Below are positions 55,377-63,715 of a stretch of DNA of 64,000 nucleotides, piece by piece; within the stretch, counting starts at the first letter, position 1; each line of letters opens with the position of its first letter. The notes under the pieces were generated by a model. It saw only the letters and a list, made by a program, of their open reading frames with translations. It ran no database searches and had not been told where the DNA came from. The translations under genes were made by a program, and so were the position numbers. Source of the stretch: Sulfitobacter sp. M05 (GTDB taxonomy: Bacteria; Pseudomonadota; Alphaproteobacteria; Rhodobacterales; Rhodobacteraceae); the NCBI RefSeq assembly GCF_029285175.1, contig NZ_JABEDH010000003.1, positions 280,348 to 344,347 of the forward strand. The letters are read 5' to 3'.

Positions 55377-55952
55377 ATGCAGTTCATTCTGGGATCAGGC
55401 TCCCCACGCCGTTTGGAACTCCTCGCCCAGATGGGTGTGGTGCCTGACGATGTTCGCGCGCCAGACATTGACGAAGATCCTGTGAAAGCAGAGCTGCCAC
55501 GCCCCTATTGTGGGCGTATGGCACGCGAAAAGGTTGCGGCGGTTTCGGCGGGAGCGGATGATATCGTGCTGTGCGCTGATACCACTGTGGCTGTGGGGCG
55601 TCGCATCCTTGGCAAACCTGTTGATGCGGCGGAGGCCGAAGGTTTCCTGCGTTTGATGTCGGGGCGTCGCCACAAGGTTATTACCGCGGTTGCCGTGAGG
55701 CGCGGGCCCAAAATCTGGGAACGCGATGTGCAATCGGTTGTCAAAATGAAATCCCTTTCCGACGCGGAAATCAAATCCTATCTCGCCACTGGTGATTGGC
55801 AGGGTAAGGCCGGCGGGTATGGCATCCAAGGACCGGCAGGTGCTTTGATCCCCTGGACCAGCGGCTCTTTCACCGGCATCGTGGGCTTGCCCCTTGCGGA
55901 AACCGCAAACCTGCTGATTGCAGCGGGATACCCCTTGTATGGAGGCACCTGA
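55377..55952 (+). CDS. maf: Maf-like nucleotide pyrophosphatase
   Basis: A 191-residue protein of the Maf/ham1-like dNTP pyrophosphatase family: [31 protein letters not shown] and [26 protein letters not shown]. Maf proteins hydrolyse non-canonical or excess nucleoside triphosphates. It overlaps the next start (TGATG). Confidence 0.93.
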   Translation: MQFILGSGSPRRLELLAQMGVVPDDVRAPDIDEDPVKAELPRPYCGRMAREKVAAVSAGADDIVLCADTTVAVGRRILGKPVDAAEAEGFLRLMSGRRHKVITAVAVRRGPKIWERDVQSVVKMKSLSDAEIKSYLATGDWQGKAGGYGIQGPAGALIPWTSGSFTGIVGLPLAETANLLIAAGYPLYGGT

Positions 55953-56974
55953 TGAAGGGTCGCACGATTATTCTCGATCATCTGGGCGAGGTTGAGGCCG
56001 CAGCTCTTATGGTGGATGGCAAGCTGGACGATCTGCTGATTGACAGTGATGCGCCACGTCCCGGTACCGTGTACCGCGCGATTGCGGATCGGCCGGTCAA
56101 AGGGCAGGGCGGGATGTTCCTGAAAACCCCTGACGGATCAGCGTTCCTGCGCCAAATCAAGGGCTTGGCCCCCGGGCAGCCGATTCTCGTGCAGGTCACG
56201 GGTTTTGCCGAGCCAGGCAAGGCGATTCCGGTAACCGCGAAAGTGCTGTTCAAGAGCCGCTATGCGATCGTCACCCCGGATGCCCCCGGCTTGAATATCT
56301 CGCGCAGCATCAAGGACGAGGGCGAACGCGACCGTTTGTTGGAAATCGCCCATGATGCGGCAGACGGCACAGAACACGGATTGATCTTGCGATCCTCTTG
56401 CGTTGGGGCAGAGGGCGAGGACATCGCCGAGGACATCGCCGCCATGCTCACGCTGGCGGCAACTGTTGTTGAAGATACGGCGAGCGGGATGGAAGTTCTG
56501 ATCGAAGGGGACGGCCCGCATGTTCTGGCCTGGCGTGAATGGACCGAGCCTGCCGAAGTGGTGACAGAAACCGGTGGTTTTGAAAACCACGGCGCACTGG
56601 ATGCTCTTGAGGACGCCAGAAGCGCTTTGGTCGGGTTGGGTGGTGGTGCCTCGATGTATGTGGAGCCGACCCGCGCTCTTGTTGCGGTGGATGTGAACAC
56701 TGGCAATGACGCCTCCCTTGCGGCGGGGATTAAGGCAAATATGGCCTGCGCCCGCCTGTTGCCGCGTGCCCTGCGTGTGCGCGGGCTGGGTGGGCAAATC
56801 ACACTTGATTTGGCCCCGATGCCCAAGAAAGACCGCCGCGCCTTTGAGAACGCACTGCGCGGGGCGTTCCGCGGGGATGAGGTGGAAACCGCACTGGTTG
56901 GGTGGACTCCGCTGGGGCATTACGAATTGCAACGCAAACGGGCGCGTGTGCCGCTGAGTGAGACGCTGGCATGA
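55952..56974 (+). CDS. ribonuclease E/G family protein
   Basis: A 340-residue protein with the catalytic core of RNase E/G, including VAVDVNTGND, whose Asp residues bind the catalytic metal. Compared with RNase G (~490 aa) it is short: the N-terminal S1 domain and the Zn-link/small domain are reduced or missing. Such short homologues beside infA and maf occur in alphaproteobacteria. Activity is probable but not proven from the sequence. Confidence 0.85.
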   Translation: MKGRTIILDHLGEVEAAALMVDGKLDDLLIDSDAPRPGTVYRAIADRPVKGQGGMFLKTPDGSAFLRQIKGLAPGQPILVQVTGFAEPGKAIPVTAKVLFKSRYAIVTPDAPGLNISRSIKDEGERDRLLEIAHDAADGTEHGLILRSSCVGAEGEDIAEDIAAMLTLAATVVEDTASGMEVLIEGDGPHVLAWREWTEPAEVVTETGGFENHGALDALEDARSALVGLGGGASMYVEPTRALVAVDVNTGNDASLAAGIKANMACARLLPRALRVRGLGGQITLDLAPMPKKDRRAFENALRGAFRGDEVETALVGWTPLGHYELQRKRARVPLSETLA

Positions 56975-57162
56975 GCTGTCCGATGTGCAAAACCACGACG
57001 GATCAGGCCTACCGGCCGTTTTGTTCCAAGCGCTGCGCAGACCTTGATTTGGCCAAGTGGTTCAATGGATCCTATGCCACCGCGTCGCGTGATCCCGAAG
57101 ATGTGGAAGCCGCCATTGACGCCGTGGAAGCAGGGATAAACAGGGCGCAGAAGCCGCACTAA
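56971..57162 (+). CDS. yacG: DNA gyrase inhibitor YacG (zinc protein)
   Basis: A 63-residue protein with C-x2-C (CPMC) and C-x3-C (FCSKRC) zinc ligands and the LAKWFNGSYA tail of YacG. It binds GyrB and inhibits gyrase in E. coli. It overlaps the RNase E/G stop by four bases (ATGA). Confidence 0.9.
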   Translation: MSCPMCKTTTDQAYRPFCSKRCADLDLAKWFNGSYATASRDPEDVEAAIDAVEAGINRAQKPH

Positions 57163-57265
57163 CGTCCGGTCTTAAAATAGAGATGAAATATGACAAAAAA
57201 GACGCTGGACACCCCGCGCGCAACACCCTAGAACGCCCTCACCCCACCAAGACTTGGTGACCCGT

Positions 57266-57340
57266 GCCTGGGTAGCTCAGGGGTAGAGCAGTGGATTGAA
57301 AATCCTCGTGTCGGTGGTTCGATTCCGCCCCCGGGCACCA
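57266..57340 (+). tRNA. tRNA-Phe (anticodon GAA)
   Basis: 75 bases including an encoded CCA. The acceptor GCCTGGG pairs with CCCGGGC (one G-U); the D stem is GCTC/GAGC; the anticodon loop is TTGAAAA with GAA at positions 34-36; the T arm is GGTGG-TTCGATT-CCGCC. The tRNA ends the conserved backbone; island DNA begins right after, so it is the likely integration site. Confidence 0.97.
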
Positions 57341-57759
57341 TTTAAATGCAACGAAAACAATAGCTTGTCGGCTTTTTGCTCCGCAGCCCAAATCGCTGAA
57401 AACGCCGAAATACCCTATCACAGTGTTAGCACAGTGGGAAAATGCTCAGTTAGCACAGTGCGTTGTGAGCGCCGCGCCGTGCACCTAGCACAGTTCTAGC
57501 ACAGCAGCCTAGCAACGCTCCTTGCCGTGTGCATGGCGCTTTGAGAGTGATGATGTGGTGCTAGGATGTTGATATTGTTTACGAAAACCTGTGGTTTTTA
57601 AGGATGTAGCTAACGAGTTATCCATATGGAGTGGCAAGTTGCGTCCCATTTAAAGCATAGTTGCCGATGCAAGCTTCAATTGCCAAGCTAGTGTGCTTGA
57701 GTACAGTCAGCCTGACGCCAATTGTGCCCATCAATCAGAATGAAATTTGCGGAGGAATA
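57341..57759 (+). other. non-coding region after tRNA-Phe, probable attachment-site arm
   Basis: 419 bases with no credible gene. The first ~170 bases hold four copies of TAGCACAG (57,427, 57,451, 57,486, 57,497), then A/T-rich DNA that carries the ribosome-binding site GGAGG for the HEPN gene. Two remarks: the open frame at 57,661 is a 5' extension without coding character, and no integrase is visible. Confidence 0.6.
57427..57504 (+). repeat. four direct repeats TAGCACAG next to tRNA-Phe
   Basis: Copies start at 57,427, 57,451, 57,486 and 57,497, with a fifth partial copy (TAGCA) near 57,510. Spacings are 24, 35 and 11 bases. Repeats beside a tRNA integration site are typical of integrase arm-type or excisionase sites. 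Confidence 0.7.
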
Positions 57760-59109
57760 ATGAGCGGATTAGCTGACATGGAAGAGCTTCTATCGTTGAT
57801 CAGCAATAAGGACTTTGTTGAATACATGAGGGAAGCAAATTCTTGCTACAACGTTGGAGCCTATAGGGGCTGTATCGTTATGAGCTACATCACCCTTTTT
57901 GACGACCTTCGCTTGAAGTTGGATGAGTTAGCTAAGGTGAATTCGGAGGCGAAGAAAGTAGCATTAGAGGTAAAGAAGCGAGCAAACGAGCAGGAAGTCT
58001 TCGAAACCTACATGGCTGATCAGTTGAAGGCCAAAGGTCTCTTAGAAGAGAAAAAGTATCAACGTCTTTCAATGATACGTGATTTACGCAACAAAGCAGC
58101 GCACCCTTCCGGTGTGTTGGCTACTGCGGAAGAAGCGCGCTTTGTGTATCGGACAGTGATCTCAGAATTTCTGTCTGAGGCGCTGTTGAAAACTACTCAT
58201 GCCGTTGATGCTTTGATCGAAAGGGTGAAAAAATCAAACCACTTTCCATCAACCAATATTAATGAAATTATTGAAATAGTGGACGCTGACTGCGCTTCGA
58301 TACACGATTTAGCAGTGCCATACCTTGTGACAAAACTACTGCAAGCAAGAGACAGCGCCCAAAAGACCGCTAGCCAAAACGCAGAGAGGTTTTTGGTTGG
58401 TATGTCTGGAATGAAATCTAATGAGTACCGTAGCGTACTTCGGAAGAAAGCTCTTGAACCAAACTGTACAGACAGTGATGCGGCACCTTTTATTGGTCGA
58501 ATAATTGCCGCTGATGGTCAGCTACTCGCAGGCTTGAGCAAGACCAACAAAGCCCGAGTTTGTAAGCTCTTAACCGATCAAACTAAGACTTCAAAGGTCG
58601 GTGTAACAACCAAGCTATCACATCCTGCCAGGCAAATATCCGAGCTTGTTTCATCCCTTGGCGAAACCGTGGTTTCTGATTCTTACACGGCATTTTTTGA
58701 AGCCGTGTTGGCGAAATATCCCTACTCACCAGTTTTCTACAATGGCCTGCAGGATGCTCCAAAGCTCAAAAAGACACTAATTTCCGACTGGCTTGAAGAC
58801 GCTGGTTCGTCAACATTTGACATTGCCAACGCTTTTGCAAAGGCCCTTCCGGAAGTGGATGAGGCAGCCAAAACCATCTTGACCCCAAAAGACTCCTTTG
58901 AAATCATTGTCGCTGTTTGTAGGGCTGCTGATACGGGCGCATGGTCTGCCAAATCCGTGCAAAAAAGCAAATTCTCCGATTGCCCAGAGTTAGTTCATTC
59001 AGCCCGTGAGTACGCGAAGAAAAATAAAGAGAGTGCGAAGAAGAAGGTCGTTTCTGCCTTGTTGGCGACAAACCTGAAGGAATTCCTGGCGGAAAATCTG
59101 GGAACTTGA
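57760..59109 (+). CDS. large hypothetical protein with an N-terminal HEPN-like domain
   Basis: A 449-residue protein starting at ATG 57,760 after GGAGG. The first ~150 residues form an all-helical region with CYNVGAYRGCIVMSYITLFDDL and then RDLRNKAAHPSG, which holds an Rx4H element (RNKAAH) typical of HEPN domains, many of which are RNases in toxin and defence systems. The remaining ~300 residues are helical and unrecognised. Low GC and its place beside tRNA-Phe mark it as island cargo. It could be an antiphage effector, but the HEPN assignment is by motif only. Confidence 0.7.
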   Translation: MSGLADMEELLSLISNKDFVEYMREANSCYNVGAYRGCIVMSYITLFDDLRLKLDELAKVNSEAKKVALEVKKRANEQEVFETYMADQLKAKGLLEEKKYQRLSMIRDLRNKAAHPSGVLATAEEARFVYRTVISEFLSEALLKTTHAVDALIERVKKSNHFPSTNINEIIEIVDADCASIHDLAVPYLVTKLLQARDSAQKTASQNAERFLVGMSGMKSNEYRSVLRKKALEPNCTDSDAAPFIGRIIAADGQLLAGLSKTNKARVCKLLTDQTKTSKVGVTTKLSHPARQISELVSSLGETVVSDSYTAFFEAVLAKYPYSPVFYNGLQDAPKLKKTLISDWLEDAGSSTFDIANAFAKALPEVDEAAKTILTPKDSFEIIVAVCRAADTGAWSAKSVQKSKFSDCPELVHSAREYAKKNKESAKKKVVSALLATNLKEFLAENLGT

Positions 59110-59214
59110 ACCTCGGCAATGAATGCGGCCAAAGCCGTTATATTACTTCACTCTTCAGTCGCTCTCTGTACCATATCGCCATAACGCAGTTGGACCCAAA
59201 GTTATGAGGTCCAC

Positions 59215-59562
59215 ATGGTATCACCGACAGTCGTCAAAATTGCTGAGTTAAACGATAAGTTCCGACGATGTGATTCTAGCGTGCCGGGGATGCGGTTCCT
59301 TACCGCTGGTATCATAGAACTGCTCAAGCGGAGCAATGTGGATGGCGATGAGATCATCAAGATTGTCAGTGAGTTCAATGTGTTCACAGAGGGCAATGAC
59401 CCACACGGGGAGCATGACTTCGGCACCTTCGAATATTTGGGTGAAACCTGCTTTTGGAAAATTGACGCATATGACAACGACTATTCCATGGGTTCAGATG
59501 ATCCAACTGACCTAAGCAGGACAAAACGTATTCTCACCGTTATGCTGGCGGATGAATGGTGA
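59215..59562 (+). CDS. DUF3768-family protein
   Basis: A 115-residue protein with the DUF3768 pattern: EHDFGTFEYLGETCFWKIDAYDND, then SDDPTDLSRTKRILTVMLADEW. Such proteins are frequent on plasmids and integrative elements of alphaproteobacteria and have no established function. Its stop overlaps the next small gene. Confidence 0.82.
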   Translation: MVSPTVVKIAELNDKFRRCDSSVPGMRFLTAGIIELLKRSNVDGDEIIKIVSEFNVFTEGNDPHGEHDFGTFEYLGETCFWKIDAYDNDYSMGSDDPTDLSRTKRILTVMLADEW

Positions 59563-59744
59563 TGGTGGAGCCGGATCAGATGCCAAAGCCGCGCTGCACT
59601 AGTTGTGGCTCAGCCGATATCCTGAGGGATGCATATGCATGTTGGGACGTTGATACCCAGCAATGGGTGCTCCACAGCTGCTATGATGCGTTTCGTTGTG
59701 AGATCTGCGATGTGCAATCCAACCACGTGGATTTCTTGATTTAA
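59556..59744 (+). CDS. small four-cysteine zinc-ribbon-like protein
   Basis: A 62-residue protein overlapping the DUF3768 gene by seven bases. CTSCGS and CEICDV (plus two lone cysteines) suggest a zinc ribbon; aromatic residues (ACWDVDTQQWVL) lie between. Such small proteins often accompany DUF3768 genes. The start could be 59,556 or 59,562. Confidence 0.6.
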   Translation: MVMVEPDQMPKPRCTSCGSADILRDAYACWDVDTQQWVLHSCYDAFRCEICDVQSNHVDFLI

Positions 59745-59749
59745 TCAAG
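59735..59749. repeat. palindrome CTTGATTTAATCAAG, copy 1
   Basis: CTTGAT-TTA-ATCAAG overlaps the end of the 59,556 gene (its TAA lies inside). An identical 15-base element recurs at 61,855-61,869. Confidence 0.7.
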
Positions 59750-59792
59750 TTATTCGGTCTGAAGATATGGTAGGTATGGGGACGGTTAGGAA

Positions 59793-60770
59793 ATGCTAGA
59801 ACTCATCAGCCTTCTTGAAACCTCAGGCCAAACTGTTCGTTCTGATTTTAGGCGGTGGTTTACAGAAATTCCGGTTGCCGCGAACTGGACAGTTGCCTCA
59901 GACTACAGCGTCGGGAATAAAAATAAGAAGAGTGACGCGTTTTCCTTTGTCATTATGCCAAAGCACGACACGGATCAAAACATCGCATCATGGATTTCGG
60001 CGTTTGCGCCCAAAGATATCAAGGCAACCCGCAAGCCGTCTGATGAGTTTCTAGACTATTTTTGCGCACCAGTAACGTTCAGTTACAACTTCGTGGTCGA
60101 ACGAGAGAGCAACTACCTAAAGGCAGCTATTACTGTAGAAGCGATGCAGACTATCGCCAAATCGCTTCAGGAGGTCGTGGGCGAATGGAAATCAGTAGAG
60201 CCTGGAAATGAACAGTATTACAGCAGCTTGGACAGTCAACTTCAGAAATTACTCGATGAGCTATCGAGTAAAAACCCATCGACAGGGTTGCTGCGAAAAA
60301 TGTTCTTGGTTGCTTCATTTGGGGCGCTTGTTTTTTATATAATTCATGAAGAGAAGTCGCCGTTGAGCATCCGCTGGATTAGTGACCGAGATGCGATGTT
60401 TGATCGCCATGATGGACTTGCATTTGATCTCGCTTGGTTGCTATTTCAAATAATGAGGAGGCGCTCGGGAGGCGTTATTGATGTGCGTCGACCTCAACTC
60501 ATTTTCACGTCACCTTTGATGGACGGCGTCAACAAACACGACGAATTTGTTCGGTTGCCTGATTACTTGGCAGGCACACTTGCTGATCTTCGTTTGCCCA
60601 ATGTGATGTTCAGCCACCCCAAATTCCCGACCATATTCAACAAACTTTTTGTGGACGCATCGAACAATGCAATAATTGAGATTGTTGCTCCAACCGGTCG
60701 TATTACAACTCGACGTCTAGCGTTCGGAAACCCACCCGAAGGTGCGAAAACTATGAGACATCACGAATAA
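59793..60770 (+). CDS. hypothetical protein (325 aa, island orphan)
   Basis: A soluble-looking protein with one hydrophobic stretch (LRKMFLVASFGALVFYIIHEEKSP, about 168-192). Acidic-rich phrases include SIRWISDRDAMFDRHDGLAFDLAWLLFQIMRR. No family is recognised. The nearest downstream gene is convergent (XRE). Spacing from the upstream gene is 48 bases, so co-transcription with the DUF3768 pair is possible. Confidence 0.65.
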   Translation: MLELISLLETSGQTVRSDFRRWFTEIPVAANWTVASDYSVGNKNKKSDAFSFVIMPKHDTDQNIASWISAFAPKDIKATRKPSDEFLDYFCAPVTFSYNFVVERESNYLKAAITVEAMQTIAKSLQEVVGEWKSVEPGNEQYYSSLDSQLQKLLDELSSKNPSTGLLRKMFLVASFGALVFYIIHEEKSPLSIRWISDRDAMFDRHDGLAFDLAWLLFQIMRRRSGGVIDVRRPQLIFTSPLMDGVNKHDEFVRLPDYLAGTLADLRLPNVMFSHPKFPTIFNKLFVDASNNAIIEIVAPTGRITTRRLAFGNPPEGAKTMRHHE

Positions 60771-60777
60771 AGCCTGT

Positions 60778-61119
60778 TCAGTCCTGATCTTCCCGCAGCA
60801 CCTTCCCCAACTTCAGCAGGAGGTTCAGCTGACGATCATCCATATCTGAGATCATCGAATTCACCTGCATGAGTAGCCGTTGACGAGCATCCGTTAGGTT
60901 CTCTTCGTCAACATCGAAGAACTCCCGCATGGGCAGCCCAAGCACGTTGGCGATGTCATAGAGCGTAGAAAAGTTGGGCGCAGTTTTACCCCGCTCGATG
61001 TTGGAAATCGTCTCGAACGCTTTGTCTATGGCTTCGGCCAGTTGAGCCTGTGTGAGCCCCTGTTGGGTACGTGCAGCTTTCACGCGCAACCCGATGTTTT
61101 GTTTCAACTGCTGACTCAT
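60778..61119 (-). CDS. XRE-family helix-turn-helix regulator
   Basis: A 113-residue repressor-like protein: IGLRVKAARTQQGLTQAQLAEAIDKAFETISNIERGKTAPNFSTLYDIANVLGLPMREFF is an HTH_3 domain. The C-terminal 40 residues (LTDARQRLLMQVNSMISDMDDRQLNLLLKLGKVL) may dimerise. It is divergent from two small genes, a typical immunity- or control-region layout on mobile elements. A CGGCTC-TTT-GAGCCG stem-loop (61,188-61,202) lies in the shared promoter. Confidence 0.9.
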   Translation of the reverse strand: MSQQLKQNIGLRVKAARTQQGLTQAQLAEAIDKAFETISNIERGKTAPNFSTLYDIANVLGLPMREFFDVDEENLTDARQRLLMQVNSMISDMDDRQLNLLLKLGKVLREDQD

Positions 61120-61187
61120 ATGATGATCTATAAAGCCGTGTAAAGCACTTGCCCATGTAATGTGATTTCGCTTATTGCTGCGATAGT

Positions 61188-61202
61188 CGGCTCTTTGAGC
61201 CG
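61188..61202. promoter_or_regulatory. inverted repeat in the XRE divergent promoter
   Basis: CGGCTC (61,188-61,193), TTT, GAGCCG (61,197-61,202). It is centred between the xre start (61,119) and the small gene start (61,246), a plausible operator. Confidence 0.5.
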
Positions 61203-61245
61203 TATTTTGAGATCAAATCCGTCTTTGAACACCAAGGAGCAGCAG

Positions 61246-61392
61246 ATGAAAACCTATGAAGCACGTATCCGCACCGACAATGGCAGCTTCAAAACCACCA
61301 CAGTGCAGGCCCGAGACATGCTGCATGCCAAGCAGTTGCTAGAAGATCGTTACGGTGTAGGAAAAGTTACGATCACCAATGGTTCTCGCTGA
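61246..61392 (+). CDS. small hypothetical protein (48 aa)
   Basis: MKTYEARIRTDNGSFKTTTVQARDM... with AAGGAG six bases before ATG 61,246. A short beta-rich protein with no recognised family; an in-frame start at 61,162 would lie in the promoter. The next gene begins at the base after its stop, so they are probably co-translated. Confidence 0.7.
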   Translation: MKTYEARIRTDNGSFKTTTVQARDMLHAKQLLEDRYGVGKVTITNGSR

Positions 61393-61845
61393 ATGGCGCT
61401 TCTGGCTGGTCTTGTTGTTGCACTATTTCTGCTGCTGGCGTTCCACCTTTTGGGGTGGAGCGTTCGCAATCCGCGTTGGATTGTTGCGGGCGTATTAGTG
61501 CTGGTTGCGCTCTATGCGTATGGGACCAAACAGCTGGAAGATGACATCCAAAATGTGGGTTTGGTGGCAGCGAGGTCAGCGGATTGCCCAGTGAACCAAG
61601 TACAAGTTTTGATTGTGAATGGGCGGCAACGCGACATCACAGGGTTCTCATTCTCCCTTCGCGGATATCGGCCAAATTATTCGGAACATGTGGCTTATGA
61701 CCACCATCGGACGGATCGTATCATTCCCGCTGGTGGGGAGTGGATCACTTGTTGGCCAGTTGAAGAACTGCAGCAGGTGCCGGTTGCACAGAAAGCCACG
61801 TTGCGTTGGGAGGTCGAGTTCACCGACCTCGACTACGCGGAGTGA
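61393..61845 (+). CDS. membrane-anchored hypothetical protein
   Basis: A 150-residue protein. Two N-terminal membrane helices (about 1-20 and 28-46) are followed by a ~100-residue soluble domain with beta-strand character (SADCPVNQVQVLIVNGRQRDITGFSFSLRGY...). Two cysteines might form a disulfide if the domain is exported. It begins immediately after the 48-residue gene. Family not recognised. Confidence 0.7.
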   Translation: MALLAGLVVALFLLLAFHLLGWSVRNPRWIVAGVLVLVALYAYGTKQLEDDIQNVGLVAARSADCPVNQVQVLIVNGRQRDITGFSFSLRGYRPNYSEHVAYDHHRTDRIIPAGGEWITCWPVEELQQVPVAQKATLRWEVEFTDLDYAE

Positions 61846-61854
61846 GCGGCAAAA

Positions 61855-61869
61855 CTTGATTTAATCAAG
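61855..61869. repeat. palindrome CTTGATTTAATCAAG, copy 2
   Basis: CTTGAT-TTA-ATCAAG, extended by AA/TT on each side (61,853-61,871) and followed by TTTCC. Identical to the element at 59,735-59,749; it could serve as a terminator for the gene pair. Confidence 0.7.
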
Positions 61870-61906
61870 TTTTCCATACCACGCATTTTGCCTAAAAGGA
61901 CACTCA

Positions 61907-62737
61907 ATGCAATTCTTCGCTACGATCTTGGTGCTGCTACTTGGTTCAATCCAGCTATCGGCGATCCACGCTCAGGAAAACCACGGCACATTCACCTACA
62001 ATAGCATGGAAACAGGCCCGCGACAGGCCTTCTTTGAGAAGCATCGCAACCTGCCCAACAGCTACAGCGTGGTCCGTAGTGATCCGTTTGGCGGGGGTGG
62101 CAACGGTAGGGTGCATCGGTTTGAAATCAGAACTGGCGAATGCGGTAGCCCATTGGATCAAGGCGATTGTTCCTACAACGCTGTGCGCAGTGAGCTTGCG
62201 GAAAACAACCACCGGGGCACCCGCTTTGGGCGCATTCAGCCCCGTGAAGCTTGGTATGAATGGGATATTGGTTTCCCCGACGGGTTTCCATTTGGGCCTC
62301 GCCAAACCCGTGGCTACTATTTGTTTGGCCAGTGGCACAACGGGGTTTGCCCGCACATGAACTTTGGCATTTGGGGTGGGCGGAACTCTCATACGCTGCA
62401 CCTGCGCACCAGCCAGATCATTCCTGGGCATCGTCACGGTGATTGCCAACCAGATGAGTTGATCCCTGTGATTGACCTACGCGAGATTGAGGGGCGGTGG
62501 GCACATTTCGTCGTGTATGTGCGTTGGAGCACCGGCAATGATGGCGAAGTCCGAGTGTTTGTGGATGGCCAGCAACGGGTTCAGTTCAATGGACGAACGC
62601 TGATCCCAGAGCATGTCGGGCGGAACCACTTTGATTTTGGCATCTATTTGGCTCAGGCAGACAGTCTGCGTCGGGTACAACCCGCGACGCTCTATTATCG
62701 GGATATCCGCCGGACACGTCAGCAACCACCCATGTGA
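61907..62737 (+). CDS. secreted polysaccharide lyase (heparin-lyase I / glucuronan-lyase fold)
   Basis: A 276-residue secreted protein with a signal peptide (MQFFATILVLLLGSIQLSAIHA). Beta-jellyroll landmarks are VRSELAENN, YEWDIGFPDGFPF, YYLFGQWHNG, HMNFGIWGG and DLREIEGRWAHFVVYVRWSTG...VRVFVDGQQRVQF, matching the Pfam polysaccharide-lyase fold of heparin lyase I/glucuronan lyases. It would cut uronic-acid polysaccharides in the periplasm or outside the cell. It is unusual cargo for a mobile element. Confidence 0.82.
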   Translation: MQFFATILVLLLGSIQLSAIHAQENHGTFTYNSMETGPRQAFFEKHRNLPNSYSVVRSDPFGGGGNGRVHRFEIRTGECGSPLDQGDCSYNAVRSELAENNHRGTRFGRIQPREAWYEWDIGFPDGFPFGPRQTRGYYLFGQWHNGVCPHMNFGIWGGRNSHTLHLRTSQIIPGHRHGDCQPDELIPVIDLREIEGRWAHFVVYVRWSTGNDGEVRVFVDGQQRVQFNGRTLIPEHVGRNHFDFGIYLAQADSLRRVQPATLYYRDIRRTRQQPPM

Positions 62738-62883
62738 TCGGGTTTTCCGAGGAAGTTGTTGCCAAGAGTTTCGTGAGGAAAGTCTTGGTTGGTTTTTCTC
62801 AACTTGCTGGCTGCTTTGGTTTTGAGCTTTCGCTGACCCGTCAGACCAACTAGGCATCCGTGATCAAGCAAGCGGGAGCTAAC

Positions 62884-63432
62884 ATGGCGCAGAAAGCCAC
62901 CATCTACAAAGTGGAGCTCTCCGTCTCAGATATGGATCGCCACTATTATGAGACGCACAAACTGACTGTGGCCAAGCACCCATCGGAAACCGATGCACGC
63001 ATGATGCTGCGTATCTTAGCGTTTGCGTTGAATGCCGATGACCAGCTGGAAATGACCAAAGGTCTTTCCACGGATGATGAGCCGGACATCTGGGAAAAGA
63101 GCCTAAGCGGTGAGCTCAACAGATGGATCACATTGGGTTTGCCCAGTGAGAAGATCGTCCGCCAGTCCTGCGGCAAGGCCAAGTCCGTGATCATTTACGC
63201 ATATGGGGGCAATCCAGCGGATATGTGGTGGTCGAAGATCAAGAACAGCACCACGCGGTTCGATAACCTCACGGTGGTGAACCTCGCTCAATCAGAGACC
63301 AAACAACTGGCCGAATTGGCCAGCCGTACAATGCAGATGCAGGTGAATATCCAAGAAGGCGAAGTGATGGTGTCTGTTGGTGACAGCATCGTCTATGTGA
63401 ACCCGGTGGAATTGAAAGCCGCCAAGCACTGA
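62884..63432 (+). CDS. yaeQ: YaeQ family protein
   Basis: A 182-residue protein: MAQKATIYKVELSVSDMDRHYYETHKLTVAKHPSETDARMMLRILAFAL, then WSKIKNSTTRFDNLTVVNL, as in YaeQ. The fold resembles PD-(D/E)xK nucleases, but the role is unknown. The ATG at 62,884 is used after CGGGAG. A terminator follows at 63,445. Confidence 0.9.
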   Translation: MAQKATIYKVELSVSDMDRHYYETHKLTVAKHPSETDARMMLRILAFALNADDQLEMTKGLSTDDEPDIWEKSLSGELNRWITLGLPSEKIVRQSCGKAKSVIIYAYGGNPADMWWSKIKNSTTRFDNLTVVNLAQSETKQLAELASRTMQMQVNIQEGEVMVSVGDSIVYVNPVELKAAKH

Positions 63433-63444
63433 GCGTTTTTGATG

Positions 63445-63477
63445 AACACAGACCTACTCCTTTGTGGGTTGTGTTTT
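63445..63477 (+). terminator. terminator after yaeQ
   Basis: AACACA-G-ACCTAC (63,445-63,457) pairs with GTGGGT-TGTGTT (63,464-63,475) with one bulge and one G-U, followed by TT. It lies 12 bases past the yaeQ stop. Confidence 0.65.
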
Positions 63478-63715
63478 GCGAAGATATACGGGAAGCCAAT
63501 GCGGTCCGATCAGGCACAGAACGCAAACAAATCCATAAGCAATCATAACCTTGGTCGCTTTGGCATCTGCTTGCGCACATGCCGCACAAATCTTCTGTAC
63601 ACATCCAGCATTCGCTGACGCTCAACTGGCGTGAACATCGATTTTGTGTTCCGTTTCATTGCTTTTTGAAAGAACCAAGAACATTGATTTTGGATGACTA
63701 TCACTGGCGACTTGA

